Shown piece after piece: positions 1-13,000 of a stretch of DNA of 64,000 nucleotides. The position numbers and the translations under genes were made by a program. Each line of letters opens with the position of its first letter. The stretch's first letter is position 1. Source of the stretch: Enoplolaimus lenunculus (Eukaryota > Nematoda > Enoplea > Enoplida > Thoracostomopsidae); assembly GCA_030248215.1 (NCBI GenBank), contig JASANG010003802.1, forward strand, positions 1 to 64,000, written 5' to 3'. The notes below the pieces were generated by a model that saw only the letters and a program-made list of their open reading frames with translations, ran no database searches and had not been told where the DNA came from.

Positions 1-349
1 ACCAACCAATGCTTAAGGCTTAGGCTTCGGACTGCAACTTAAAGTAAAATAATTTAAAACAAAAAACACACCTGCCCACAAATTAAAAACCATCCAAACT
101 AATCACACAAGCTGTAAAATATACTCAAATCTATACATATTAAAAATAGAACACATACTTAGATATCACAAGAAAATAATGTTTTCGATTATCAGGACCA
201 TAAAAACCCTAAAACAGAAAATAACATAATTAAAGTAATATTTCAAGGAGTAGCTATAACGTCCCAATGGCACCCACATAGAATCTATTGCAGGGAAGAA
301 TCTTTTACGGTCACATTATAAAGGATTCATTAACTCTTCTGTGCATTTT

Positions 350-436
350 TCACTGTTAATAGTCACCCTCATAACGCCCCCGTAGGGACAGCCCCCTACG
401 TGTGGCCACTGCCCCATGGGGGTTATGAGGTAACTA
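350..436. repeat. Short GC-rich inverted repeat
   Basis: A G/C-rich island in AT-rich sequence. CCTCATAACGCCCCCGTAGG on the left is matched in inverted orientation by CCCATGGGGGTTATGAGG on the right, so the strand can fold into a hairpin. It is probably a very small inverted-repeat transposon; no target duplication was identified. Confidence 0.5.
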
Positions 437-506
437 ACATGGAAAAAGAAACGGAAACAAAACGGAATATTTTGCAAATTTCTTGACAGATATTAATAAC
501 TTTTCA

Positions 507-1023
507 AAGATAATGGGTCCTCCACGTTAAAATGCACGCGCCGATGTAAATAAATGTTCCACCCCCACCCATTAGGAACAGAATCAAAGTACACATACTA
601 GCTGTAGGCAAGGTACAGTTTCATAGCTGTACTAACATAGTGTTAAGTGTTTAGACTTTATCGGAAGGAACTCTGGATAAATACATGTTGTCTGTAGGAT
701 GTCAGGACATTACGTTAGCACACGCGCACACGTTTAAAAACACACGCTGTGTACACATATTCAAGCATCATTCAATGCTAAAAATTGAGTCCCTTCTGAG
801 GGACTATGGACATTAACAGTTCCCGATAATGATGTCAGGACAAATATATATTTAGGCCTAGAGCATATTCATTGTCTGAAGGTTAAGTCAATGACATGCT
901 GACATCTCAGACAGTGTATAAAAGAGAGTGGGGTATAGGAGGCACAACATGGGCACACCAAAAGAAGAAACATTTTTTTTTACAAATGTGCGTGCATTTT
1001 AACGTGGATGACCCATAACACTA
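507..1023. mobile_element. MITE-like element with ~50-bp terminal inverted repeats
   Basis: The left end has ATGGGTCCTCCACGTTAAAA followed by TGCACGCG. The right end carries the inverse, reading TGCGTGCATTTTAACGTGGA then TGACCCAT. The similarity continues inward through ACATTT-like sequence for about 50 bases. The interior of about 400 bp has no coding frame. This is a non-autonomous terminal-inverted-repeat element of unknown superfamily; the exact ends and target duplication are not resolved. Confidence 0.7.
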
Positions 1024-1149
1024 AGATAGGTCGTAATTTGCTCCTAGCTAGTATATTTAATCTTATAAAAGGTTTTTTTTCGCAGTTATCTGATTACCTC
1101 AAAAATAATGACCTAGGTGATGAGCAATGAGCATTTTAAGAATCGAGGA

Positions 1150-1600
1150 AATCTTACAAGACATTCTAGCATATAGGTTTGAAATGGGAAATAAAGACAA
1201 AGGAATTGAAAAAGAAAACATTTTAGTATTTTAAATTTTGAAAACAATGCTTTTGACAAAATTAACTATAAGAAACTTTTTACACTTAACAAGATTAAAG
1301 AATGTTGGCCGAAAAATATCTCTAAAAATTTAGATTGTCTTAAAAGGCCCTCAATTTGTTCCCAATTTCCGCCAACAATTACGAATAAAATTTGCAATTA
1401 TAAAGATTGTCTAGACGATCTAACATTTACAAATATTTTGACGACTTACTGAAGTGCACTTGCTCTACTTCTAAATTTATAAGTGATTATCAATAACAAA
1501 TTGTTACGGGTAATCTAGAATTTTACTGTGATAAGTGTTTACAGATCCTCCTAGAAAAAAGGCATAATATTCATCCTAAACGGTTGCTTTTCACTAAAAC
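1150..1600 (+). mobile_element. Fossil fragment resembling a Penelope-like retroelement
   Basis: Translation of the plus strand gives a conceptual stretch with NNAFDKINYKKLF, then ICNYKDCLDDL, then CTCSTSKF, IVTGNL and LLEK-like patches. This order (a CNYK-type motif, a Cys-rich CxCxxSxF motif, a VTGNL-like motif, then LLxKG) resembles the region upstream of the reverse transcriptase in Penelope-like elements, as I remember that family. The copy is clearly broken and old, and no reverse transcriptase or endonuclease was recognised beside it. The family assignment is tentative. Confidence 0.45.
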
Positions 1601-4600
1601 TTTTTTATTGCATTTATTATTTATTTAACTATCAATTTATTCTTTTGTGTTGGCAACGGCACACAGCATGTACGGCAGGGCCGTGCGTCGGTCACTAATA
1701 TTTTATTTATTTTTCTTTTTACATTTCAATTTGGCCAACTGACTCCATTCCTCAATTTTAATTATTGAAAATTTTAATAGTATTTGTCTAATCAGTGAAA
1801 TCTTAGCTAAAATCAAAAATTATTTCAAACTTTAATATTTTTCTACATTTTTTCAATTTTTTCAAAAATCTTTTTGCTTCTAATTATCGCTAAGCATTAA
1901 ATTTTATAATACCCCCCTTTAATTTTTACCAAATACTTATATCGCCACTTAATTACATCCATTCAATTTCAAACTTGACTAATTAAGTCTCGTTTTACCA
2001 TTTTATTGGTTTTTAACATTTTTCATATACCCTAAATTTATTCTCAAAATTGTGGTCTCTATAAATTTATATTGATTATAGAACTATTAAAATTAAATTT
2101 TCTTTCGTTCTTGAATTCCCACAAAAACAGCATTATATGGTATATATTCTCTTACTTACACTAACTTGCCGTTCGTGATACTGCGGCGTTGCAAAAAAAT
2201 AAACTTTTAACACACGTTACATGCTATGTTCTGTGCTATTACGAATTCTGTCTTTATACACGGTTCATTAGCAGTTATACAGCAGCGCCTTTTATTGCGG
2301 CGACAGAACGATATGAATTACCTTTTTAGGGTTTTGATTTGGTTCGTGCGGCAGCCCTGAACACGTTTTGTCCCAGTTCATTCGACGTCAGCAAAACATT
2401 TTGCTACCTTAATAGCGGGTAACACGACAAATGGTGAACGTCACATTATATTGGCTTACAAATCACTGATGCGGAGCGATCATTGTATGCAAATAGACAT
2501 GTGTCACATGACACCACAGAACATTTATGCGAATATCACAAAATATTCCAAAATTGAATTAAATATCATATGATACTACGCAATACAACGCAATTTGTAC
2601 TCTCTAACAAAATGGTAAAAAGTTAGATTCCAGTTGCATTAAATGATTTCGAACGCTGAATTAGCTTCTACGTTTCTGTTTCTGGCAAGAATTTTGTTAA
2701 GTATTTATAAGTACAAATAGTTCAAATTTCAAACTTTTGTATCTTACGACATTCTACAGAACAAGCAGGCTAGTTTACCGAAAAATTGCAGACATTTTCG
2801 AACATATCATATGATACTGACATGCAAGAGTTCGAATATCATATGATACTGCAGTACAGTCACATCAAGATAGCAGACAATTCAAAGTTTATGGATTTTA
2901 TATCGGATCAATTAGCGGACAGAATGTTTCCCGCTATTGTAATAGGGACGAAACGCATTTCTCGCTGGATTAGTTAGAACGTGAACCCCTCATAACCTTC
3001 GGTCCCTTTTACACCGCTGTTATTCTTTTAACATCGCAACATTATAATTAAGGCAGGTTAGATTTCTAATACACCAAAATTACAACATGTAATTTTACTA
3101 TGATGTTATCATCACTTTAATGCATTTATACGGTTTTGATATTAGAACAACTTTCCAATTTAGAAACAACATTGATCACATTTATACACAGTTATCAATT
3201 GATTTGTTACAATCAATGAGAATACAACGGAATAACGTTCTAATCTCTATAACTAACATTCAGGCCTTTTGTTGATGCATAACTACCGGAAGCAGGCTAC
3301 CTCTCGGGTGGCATACCTATAACACCTATTTAGTTAATTTGAAGAAAATTTCGAAGGGCAGGTATGCCACAATTCTAGCACCAATGATTTCTTATACACG
3401 CATTTTAAAATAGGTGTTTACGGTACGCGTATCTTTGAAACACGCACGGTCCGGTGGAGATGATCCCTAACAGCCTGCTTATTCTAGTTGTTTACGGCCG
3501 TTTATTTATTTAAAATTTACGACCGTTGTCAACCACTACATATATGGCTGCATAAGTCTCCAGCTTCCTGACTCGTGAATTTTAAAATATATAAAAACCT
3601 CCGTAATTCTGAATTTATTATTTTCATTTAAAATCAACTTACACCTTTAAGCACATCCAAATCACGTAGGAATTACAATTGATTGCATCACTAAATTTGG
3701 AAAAATTTTGACACTATCTATTAGTAAATCAAATATCACTTGGATTTTTCCCCTTTTTTGTTTTATAGTCATTTGATACCCCTATATACATAATTACATC
3801 GTAATTAATGCGAATTATTGATGGTCTATTACGGTGTTGACAGAAACTTGAAGAAAATATAAAATACTTTCACGTGGTAATCCAAAGTCTTAATAGCATG
3901 ATTCTAGAAAAAGACACAACCAGGATCATAACACTGGTAATTCCTTAATAATAGCCTCATATGTGTGAGTTCAAGATTTGTATGTTGTTGCCATAATTCT
4001 AAATAATATTGTAGAGCCATTGTGCACAGTGCAGATCGGTACACTTTATATTTGCTTTAATTTAATGGTGGTTCACAACAGTGATGCGTGATCCAAATTT
4101 TGAAAGTAGGAGTAGCAACACCTTATGCCTTAAAATGTGTAAAGTGGATTTTGGTCAAATATCAATCGTTTGATTTCGGTCTATAATTATTAATCACGGT
4201 GCGATTGAGTCTTTCTTTTCGTAAATACTCGTGTACTTACGTGGTAACCACGACTTAATTGGAATTGCTGGAGGAGATCTTAGTTAATCATACAGCAGTG
4301 TAGTTTGATGCTGAAGACATTTTATCAAGGTGGTTGCAAATCACGTTAGAAAAGGGTTTGTTTCCCGGGAACTACATAAAATTAATATTTCATTCCAAAG
4401 AGATACATCGGTGTGCATCTTGAAAAACTATCATTGTGAAGGATGTGGATATACTATTATCGGCACGTAGACCGTTTATACGAAATGCCCCCGTATTTAG
4501 TGAAGACAGTGTACATATATGGTCTGCCCTTTGATATACGAGGTTATTACATTTGAGTGTCTCTTAAATTCACAAGGCATGGCACCAGTTTGTTCTGGCT

Positions 4601-5839
4601 GGTTAATGAAATGGAAAGGAACCCAGCCCTTAACGAAAAATGAAAGAATGCTCTAAAGACGTTCCTTTGCTATAGGCATCCGGAATATAGTGATTTATCA
4701 AACCTTAGTGACTCGAAACCTATTAGCATTTGTGGTGGGTGCGAACAACAAAATTTGTGTCTTAAAAGTCGACCTTACCCTTGAACCGAATTCGAACATT
4801 AGATGAACGGTTAACATAAAGTTTAAAAGTCAAACATTTTAAAAAGAGTACAGTTCTCGTTCGAATATTTATAGCACTACAAAATTAGAACCAGAAGCTG
4901 CCCATTAAACTGGCAAACAAAAACTTATCAAAACCACTGAAGTCAAACTGGAACTTAAGACATATCTCTGCAATCAAGCCTATAACTACATGATCGTGCC
5001 GGCAGAACTATTGCCCGCGTTGCAGGGAGCAGCTGGAATTATTAAACACAGAACCGGAGATTAGAGAACATCTGAACAGGAAACAAAATACATGCTACCG
5101 AAAAATTCATTTTTAAACCTACTGTATCGCTTTTAAAGGAAAAATAGTTCCATTTTATTAGCGATACGAATACTTGTGCTAACGGTAACTACTTAAAAGT
5201 TAACTCAAGTCCCGGTGTCGCACGAACCAGAGTGCTATTATTTTGTAACACATGATCATTTTCTATTTGAGTATTTAACTCCTGAAGTCGTTGAAGCACT
5301 TGTCCCAGCCGGGGCGATAGAGAAATACAGGATTTATCACTGGTGTCACGGTTTAATTCTTCCCTTTGTATAATTTTCTCCTGTTGAATTATACCAGATT
5401 AATCCTTCCCCAACCTTTGGTTAATTGTTTTCAATAAGTTTAAAAGCCCTCTGGCTTATATGTTCAGAACTGTTGTATTTGCAATAGGTAAGCAATCCTA
5501 TATTTATCACTCAAACAAGAATGGGAATTTTAACTGAATTTTTTTAAATACAACGTGTAATTTGGGAAGTTTTCATTTCGCTAAAACTAGAAACAAATGA
5601 TTTGTTCTGCATGCGATCATGATCAGGGTTGGTTCGGATTCGGATCCGGTTGTGAAGAAGCCGAGTGATTGGTCTCGCAAAGTTTTTTATTAGGCTGATG
5701 CAAATGTTTTTTCTTTGAATGTTAATTTGACCGACTCTGAATGCCTTAGCTAGGAAACATAGTTACATTTATATTTTGTTATATTTAAAGTACATAAAAT
5801 GGTAACAAACCGTCCTTCTGTGTATATTGTATTAAATTT
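1601..5839. other. Intergenic, AT-rich, repeat-laden
   Basis: No supportable gene. The stretch holds very AT-rich sequence (1601-2150), three copies of a palindromic ATATCATATGATACT motif (about 2563, 2803 and 2836) and an imperfect inverted repeat around 3310-3420 (ATAACACCTATTT against AAATAGGTGTTTACGG). Around 5340-5400 is a CGGTTTAATTCTTCCC sequence that recurs at 55.3 kb. The short open frame at 2786-2977 overlaps the palindromic motifs and has no recognisable product. Decayed coding-like patches near 4440-4700 were not identifiable. Confidence 0.5.
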
Positions 5840-6725
5840 GGTGGCCCGTACAACGAGCACACATTATTATCTGCCATAGCATGGTCTGAACCACGCCAGG
5901 AATCGAACATCGGCCCTCTTGCGCTCGAGCCAAGCATGCTACCAGGGGGGGCACCCCGGCCGTGGCCCCCCAACAGCATCTCGACAAAAATTATATAGTG
6001 TCAATGGCTGTTCTGCGCTGTTTACTTCCCTGTTTTAAAACAATAGTATAAGCAAGCTTTAAAGTTTCTTGGCCCTGGAGTCATTTATGCGCAACAATTA
6101 GGGATAATAGACATTTATGGACTCTGAACAAGGGTTTAAGGACTCTACCCGCTTACGGATTCTTATTAGATATACAGACTCCTATTGATTGGGACTCAAA
6201 ATGGTGACCCCGTCTTATTTGGGTCACTATAGTATGGGTCAAAAATAAGTTGATTACCTGTGAAATTTTGCCCCCCCCCATTTTGAGATCCTGGTTCTGC
6301 CACTGGCTACCACAACACCACGCGGTCACTGCAACAACTTCTCATACCGGTATATGTGCACAGGCATGGAAACATTTTCTTAACATACACTTACGTGCAC
6401 ATATACCGACATCCTCTTTTTTGCAGGCGGTCGTCTCGGACCGTGAATCCAACTACCCGAATTCATGGGCTTGCTGTTTGCAGTGCTCATCTCGGTGGGA
6501 CCTCCATGTTGGGACTATACGATCTGTACGACACCTGTTTGAAGTTTTGCCCAAAGTGAATGACCGTGCCGGGAATTGAACCTCGGCCTTCTTGCGCTCG
6601 AGCCAAGCATGCTACCACTACACTACGCGGTCCTTGCAACAACTTCTCATACCGGTATATGTGCACAGGCGTGGCAACATTTTCTTAATATACACTTACG
6701 TGCACATATACCGACAAAACCTGCG
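5840..6725 (-). repeat. Cluster of tRNA-derived SINE fragments and another repeat end
   Basis: On the minus strand, about 6560-6632 reads as a tRNA-like head. TAGTGTAGTGGTAGCATGC fits a pol III A box, and GAGGTTCAATTCC fits a B box about 30 bases downstream. A second, worse copy of the head is at about 5870-5960. The adjoining body (CTTCTCATACCGGTATATGT to TACGTGCACATATACCGACA) occurs twice, at about 6338-6412 and 6642-6714, in the same orientation. The interval 6060-6245 instead belongs to a dispersed repeat found inverted at 26850-27062. Confidence 0.65.
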
Positions 6726-7038
6726 GATTCTTAAGCAAACGTTCTACCATTGTGTCACGTAGCCCGCCTATAAAACTAGATTTTGTCTGCTATTAGTGTG
6801 CAATGCATTATATATGGCGCCTGTGAGCAGACAAGTATATATAACATACTTAAACCGTTCTGCTATTGGTGCATATATCCGCTAAGTAGTGTACTGTATG
6901 TCAGAATTGTGGTTAAATGTTGTATATTTCAGGTTAAAATTTAGCTATCGCGTCGCGATTAGACGCTGGTAAAGGTAATTGAGTAGGTATACTTTTTGTC
7001 TCAACAATAAACGTATTCAACGAACTTTTTTGATCGCG

Positions 7039-10000
7039 ATGATCGAGTCTCCGAGCAACAAAGCTACCACAAATGGAAATTCAGGTAGGCACGTTGAGTA
7101 TACAACTGTGAATTGGCTTTAGCTTGAACTCAAATTGTGCAATATCGTAATAACTAAATGAGGGCCCAGGGCTTCCTGATAAAAGGAACAGCTTAGGGAT
7201 GATTTAAAAATATAGTAAGTGAAAACCCAGATTTTTCAGGTGATATACCAGCTACAAGATCTATTTGACGCCAAACGCCGATTCTTGGTGGCAGAGTGTT
7301 ACCTGATATCCGTATCCGCTTTAATATCCGGTAAAACTCCATATCCGGTTTCGGTACCGAGTATAAATTTACCGGATATTCACGGTGGCCGTCCTGAATA
7401 TCATAAAACTACTAGTTTTTACATGTGGTCGTCTTTAACTTCTTGCTTCGATTGCATTTCTGGGCAAAAAATGCGCCGTTCACAGTACATATAATTCGGC
7501 CACGCCACAAAATGTGTCGTAGCCTAGGGTTAGCAACCACTCGTTCACCCTACTTCAAAGAAAATTTCCGTTGACTACCTACCTCAGCGCGTGTCACATG
7601 TCACCCTGAGCTACGACACATTTTGTGGCCCGGCCGAATTTTATATTGTGGAACGGCGCATAAAGAAGTTAAAGTTTTCATACGCTGAAGTGAAAATGAA
7701 AAGCTCAAGGTACCAATTACGTAATTCTAATTCAGTAAAAACATAGATGTTGCGCGACTCAAATACTTTTAACAGTTTACAATTTTACATGTTATATGCG
7801 GTTAATATCCGATTCCACTTCCGGTAGAAAATTCAATTTGGCTTATGTTCTCGTTTGAAAAATATCAAAATACCAAGAATCGTTATTTTTGCCGCTGTTT
7901 TAGCCACCATATAAATGTAACGTATATACGTACGTATTACGTATATATCGTAGCTCATGTTGACAGTGTTATCTTTATATATGTTTTAACTTGGCTTTGG
8001 TTGGTACCCCCCCGGTTGCGGTCCCGGTAAAATTTTGCCCACGGGGCTAGCTCTATTACCCTGCTGACATAAAAACTGGGATGTGACATTACCAAAATTT
8101 TTGCCGATGCCGATACCGATTATGGATTATTCTCGATGCCGATGCCGATTATCGACACTTATCTAACAAAAATGTAAAAATATAATGGATAGTACCCCTT
8201 TTATTTTTTGCAGGAAGTGATTCCAGCACACCGCGCCAAAACACATTGACTGGATCGAAGTTAGAAGAAGCGAAAAATCATGCACTTTTGTTTTTTATGG
8301 ATCATTTAATGTCAAAAACAGGCTCACGAACCATTCATGATTTGTCTTGCCAGTTTGGTGCAAGAAATTTTACACCTGAAATGCGAGAAGCAGTTGGCAT
8401 GACGCAGGTAAATTAATATTAGTTATTGTTTGTCATAGTGCAAAACGGAACTGGATTATATCGGTATCGGAACAGCAAATTTCTGCCGTAAGCGGAGCTA
8501 TAAACTTTGTGACTATACAGTTAATTTCCATTTTGCAGCTTATCACAAGTAGGATTAAAATTAAAATTTCAAAATTACGATTCCGATTGATTGTGCAGTC
8601 CTAATCGGAGTATAATTGGAACTAATTTGGAATCGGAGTCGGAATTTCGGCTGCGCCTTGGTGTTTGTGTTAGTATATAAGATTTGTATGATATTTGGAA
8701 CCTGTCAACGTATTGGCCTTGGATGCATTTATTTATATGTATGCACCCTGCTTCGAAGTATTCCGAGGGTTTCGTAATATAATATTTCAGGAAGGCCTTT
8801 CCGAATTTTTATGCCAGTACCCTTCATTGTTCAAAATTGAAGGCGATTCGGTTAGTATTGCGTACGGAGATTTAGGAGGCAACGCACAAACCACACCGCT
8901 CATACAAAGTTTAACCAAAGATCGGTGAGTTAGACGTAAGCGTCGTAGCCAGAACCGTCATTTACGTTTACGCCAGGGCAACCTTGTATTAAGCATCGTT
9001 AATCGATTCCCTGGGCCGTTATAGATAGGGTACGCTCGATTTCACTGCGTTGGTCTATCTATTTGTGTCACCAATTGGTCGGATTGTAACGCGTATGCGC
9101 ACGCTTTATTCGATAAATTGTTACCTGTAATTCACATTCGTTCGACCAACAGTTTTGTTAAAATTTATTTTTAGATTCTCTCTAGGAATGTTGTAAAAGT
9201 AGTTCAGTAATGTCAAATAAAAAATACTTAAAAATTCAAAATTCCACTCCAGAATTGTCATTTGTTTTTGTATTACTTTCGTAGTATAATATTCTATTAG
9301 TATATACATTGTAAATTTGTCTCCAAGATGAAATAGTTTCAGAGTAGGCTTACATGTATAACACGAGAATCGTTTTGATTTACATCGAAATGCTTCTTGC
9401 TAACTGTTTGCAGAATTTTAATTCTGTCGATTTTCTAAATAAAAAAAATATAAAAACTGTTTGCTACGAGTACGTATAACACTAAATGTTGGACTTGTTT
9501 TTAATTTCAGAGATTATGAACAAGAAGCAATCGAATTTTTTGTTAAGAAATTGTTGAAATTTGGCCCTGAATTGCAAATCAAATCATTGCTGGGACATCG
9601 TTCACAGGTAACGTTGTGTTGCTAAATTTATATTCAAAGTTTTATCTGTAAAAAGAACTAACGGTTAATGATAGCCTAGTTGAATAAGTATACAACATAC
9701 CTAAATTTTTTACGATAATCAATGTTTTATTGTATTTTTGCTCACTTTGTTCACTTTTGTTATTGGGCTGCAGCGCTGTTTGGAGGCGCATTTAAATACT
9801 ATTTATAACAATTTCTTGATCAAAGCTGAGTGCTTTTAATAAGAATTCGAGTAGAACATGGTGCTATTGTTCCAGGCAGCTCCAGAGATTCGACTGATAT
9901 CTGGACGACATGTTAAAGATTTTACCGAGTTTTTGTATTCACATCCAGAGGAATTTGTAGTTGAAGGGGATCGTGTGCGTTTGAAGAAAATGCCTGAACC

Positions 10001-13000
10001 TGAGTCACCAATTGAGGTTATTTAAGTCTTGTGATCAGCGCCATAGACATTTGTGTTTCAGGTATCATATGACTCTCAGGCCCCACCCTTTGAATTTTTG
10101 TTCAGGACTTCTGTAGTTTTGACACGGTACCAAATTGCAACACATGGAACCCTCTTCGAAACTTCTATAGAATGTAGCCCCACTTGTCAGATTTCTGCCT
10201 ACGCCCATGCTTGTGAGTATGCTTATACTAGCGTTTTCTCCCGCAGAGCACTGCCGTATTCACGGAGGTCGGTGTCCACACAGGGTGCATTGGTGCAACC
10301 GGAATTCTGAATTCATTGGAATAGTATTTATTATAAACCTATCGCCGGAAATATACCATTGAATGCGGATTTCACTTCCGTGGATAATGAAAATCTAAAA
10401 TACAGCAGATTACGTACGTTTAAGTAAATATGTATCTTCAACTAAAAAGAAAATTAAAATGAATTTCGGGTACATGAGTTTATAACCTTTCGGTTTGGGT
10501 TCCGGAATTATTTCAAATTTTGATTCCGGTTGTAATTCCGGCGCTGCACACTGCCCACTTCCCAGTTTATTTTCTACAGTCGGTCACGCCGTGGCGTTGC
10601 GCGCGCATGAATTGGTAATTACATATATAATTGATTTCTGAAATTCAGCAGTTTTAAATGTTTTCTTCCTTTCGAAACGAGTTAGCAAATATGATTTTGC
10701 GTATTTTTCAAATATGTTTAGATTTCGCGTTATTTCTAAGTTCCTTATTTGCAGTCGTTAAGCATAATATTTCTTACAAATTGAATATTTTGTCGTTTAA
10801 AGACTGACGAATCTGGACAACCATTGACAGGGATTCGAGCGAAACAGGCAGCGTTGGATTTTCTTCGATCTGTGCTTGAAAATCAAGAAGTTCCAATTCC
10901 GATTGATCAATTGTATCAACATTTTTGCAACCGGTTTACGCATAATATTCGTCAAGAAGTAAAGAATAATTTTGTAATTTTAACAAATTTGAAGTCAGCA
11001 ATTTTTTGTTGAAAATTCACGTTTAATAGTATCGACATCAGTAGTGGGAAAAGTTGTCTATGCTTTTGCACTTCAATTTCACTTGCCGATGGATAGTAGT
11101 GTTTTTCATCACGTAACTGTTATGTGCCGTGACTTTATGCTTGTATAAATTTGTCTGAAGTGAACAGTTCTCACGGTATTAAAACCGCTTCTTGGTATTG
11201 GCACGGGTAAATTTTTGAAACAAGTATCGACATCGGTAATATTTTTTATACCGGTGTGTCACTAATTTTAAGCGAAATAATGAATTAGTTGTCTTTGTTT
11301 CAGGTTGCAACCAATCCAAAAGAACTAATTTATTTTTTGAAGCTGAACCGAAGTGTATTTTTTATTCGGTCCAATAAAGTTTCACTGGTAAAAGCTCGAC
11401 CTGACAGCGATGGTAAGAACGGTTAATAGCATTTATCATTGGAATGACTCTTGTAGCTTAATGTGGTGTATTGGAAAATTTTTGATTTTATTTTCTGTTT
11501 ATAAACACAGCGATTGTTTAGAAATTTTGGCTGCCAAAGATTACCTGACGTGCGTTTAACAAAATTAAACATATATATCAAGTTAAAAGTTTTTGTAATT
11601 TCAAACTTGTTGTTCAGATGCCGGCAGCGAAGATGATGATTCGAAAGGTAGTGGCGGTAGTGGCGATGGGGATGTCGGTACAACACCGCTGTCTCAACGA
11701 GACGTCTATATGAATTCGAATTCGACAGTCGATTACGAAGATTATTTGCTCAATGCTACTTGCGTGTCGGCTTCAGTAAAAGCGGCAACTGCAGCTGTCA
11801 ATGAAATTATCGCATCGGTGACGGATGGCAAAGTGGCGCAGTCGGATAGCCTATCCGATGCAAAGACGACGAGTTCTGACGGCAATTGCATCGATTCGAT
11901 CGCTATTGGCGACAACGTTGATAGTACAAATGGCACCAATCAAGAGGCGTTGGTTGCGGTCGATTTTAAAATGGTCACACTGGGAGAGAATGAATTTGTA
12001 TCGCTGATCGTGGTTGGGTCTCCTTCGGGAAGGCTATATATCTTCGATGTTGCTCATAGTAACAGCATTGTTTTGGAATCTGGACTCAAAGAGATTTTGG
12101 AGTCTCAGGAGTGGATTAAGGTAAGGTTTTATTTGTTAAATGTTTGCGAATTTTGTGTTTCATACTGGTGTCTTTTCCGGTTTTGTCGATAGGATTCAAG
12201 GGTATTCTGAAGTTGCAGCAGGGGAGTAAGCTTTGTTATGAACAAATCTTAAAATTTGTATAGAAATGTTATATATTTTATTGCTGATTTGAGATGGAAA
12301 CCTAAAATTTAAATTAGTTTCGCGGGTTTACCAATTTTAGGTTATGCACGATTGTAAACACGTCAGTGGTCTGCTCAATAGTCAATACAAAATCAAGCTT
12401 AGAAATGTATTTGATTGCCAGGTAAGCATTGATTTTATTTGTATACCTCTATTACACGAAAGTCTTATGTTGCTTACTGGATGTAGGAATATCAGAATGA
12501 ATAATATACATCTTCAATGATTTGAGAGCTTGCGTGCACAAATAGTGCAATGTATTTATGAACAATTTTGGAATATCCTTTTTAGGTTGCGAATATCATT
12601 TTGCAACATCAAAAAACAAATCGCGCACTGCATGAAATTAAACCAGTGTCTTTTTTGACACTTCAACGCATGTATTATCCGCGAAGTTTAATGTTTACAA
12701 ACACAAACCCGAGAACACGGCCGCAACGAAAAGATCCTAAGTAAGTGCTGCAATGGTTAAACGCAACAATTAGATTTAGCTGTGGTTTTGAGCAAGGGCG
12801 AATTTAGTGGCTCTAGAGGTCGAATCTTCTCTCGGGAGCCACGCCAAGCGTATAAATTTGCATTTGAATAAATGCCAAAATTGCGCTTGACTTTTGATCA
12901 ATTCACCGAGGTTTTATTCGTTATTTTACCGCTAACAATAGTTTTAATACCAAAAGGCGAAAACGACGTGGATAAACGCTTGTGGGCGGTTGAGAACTGA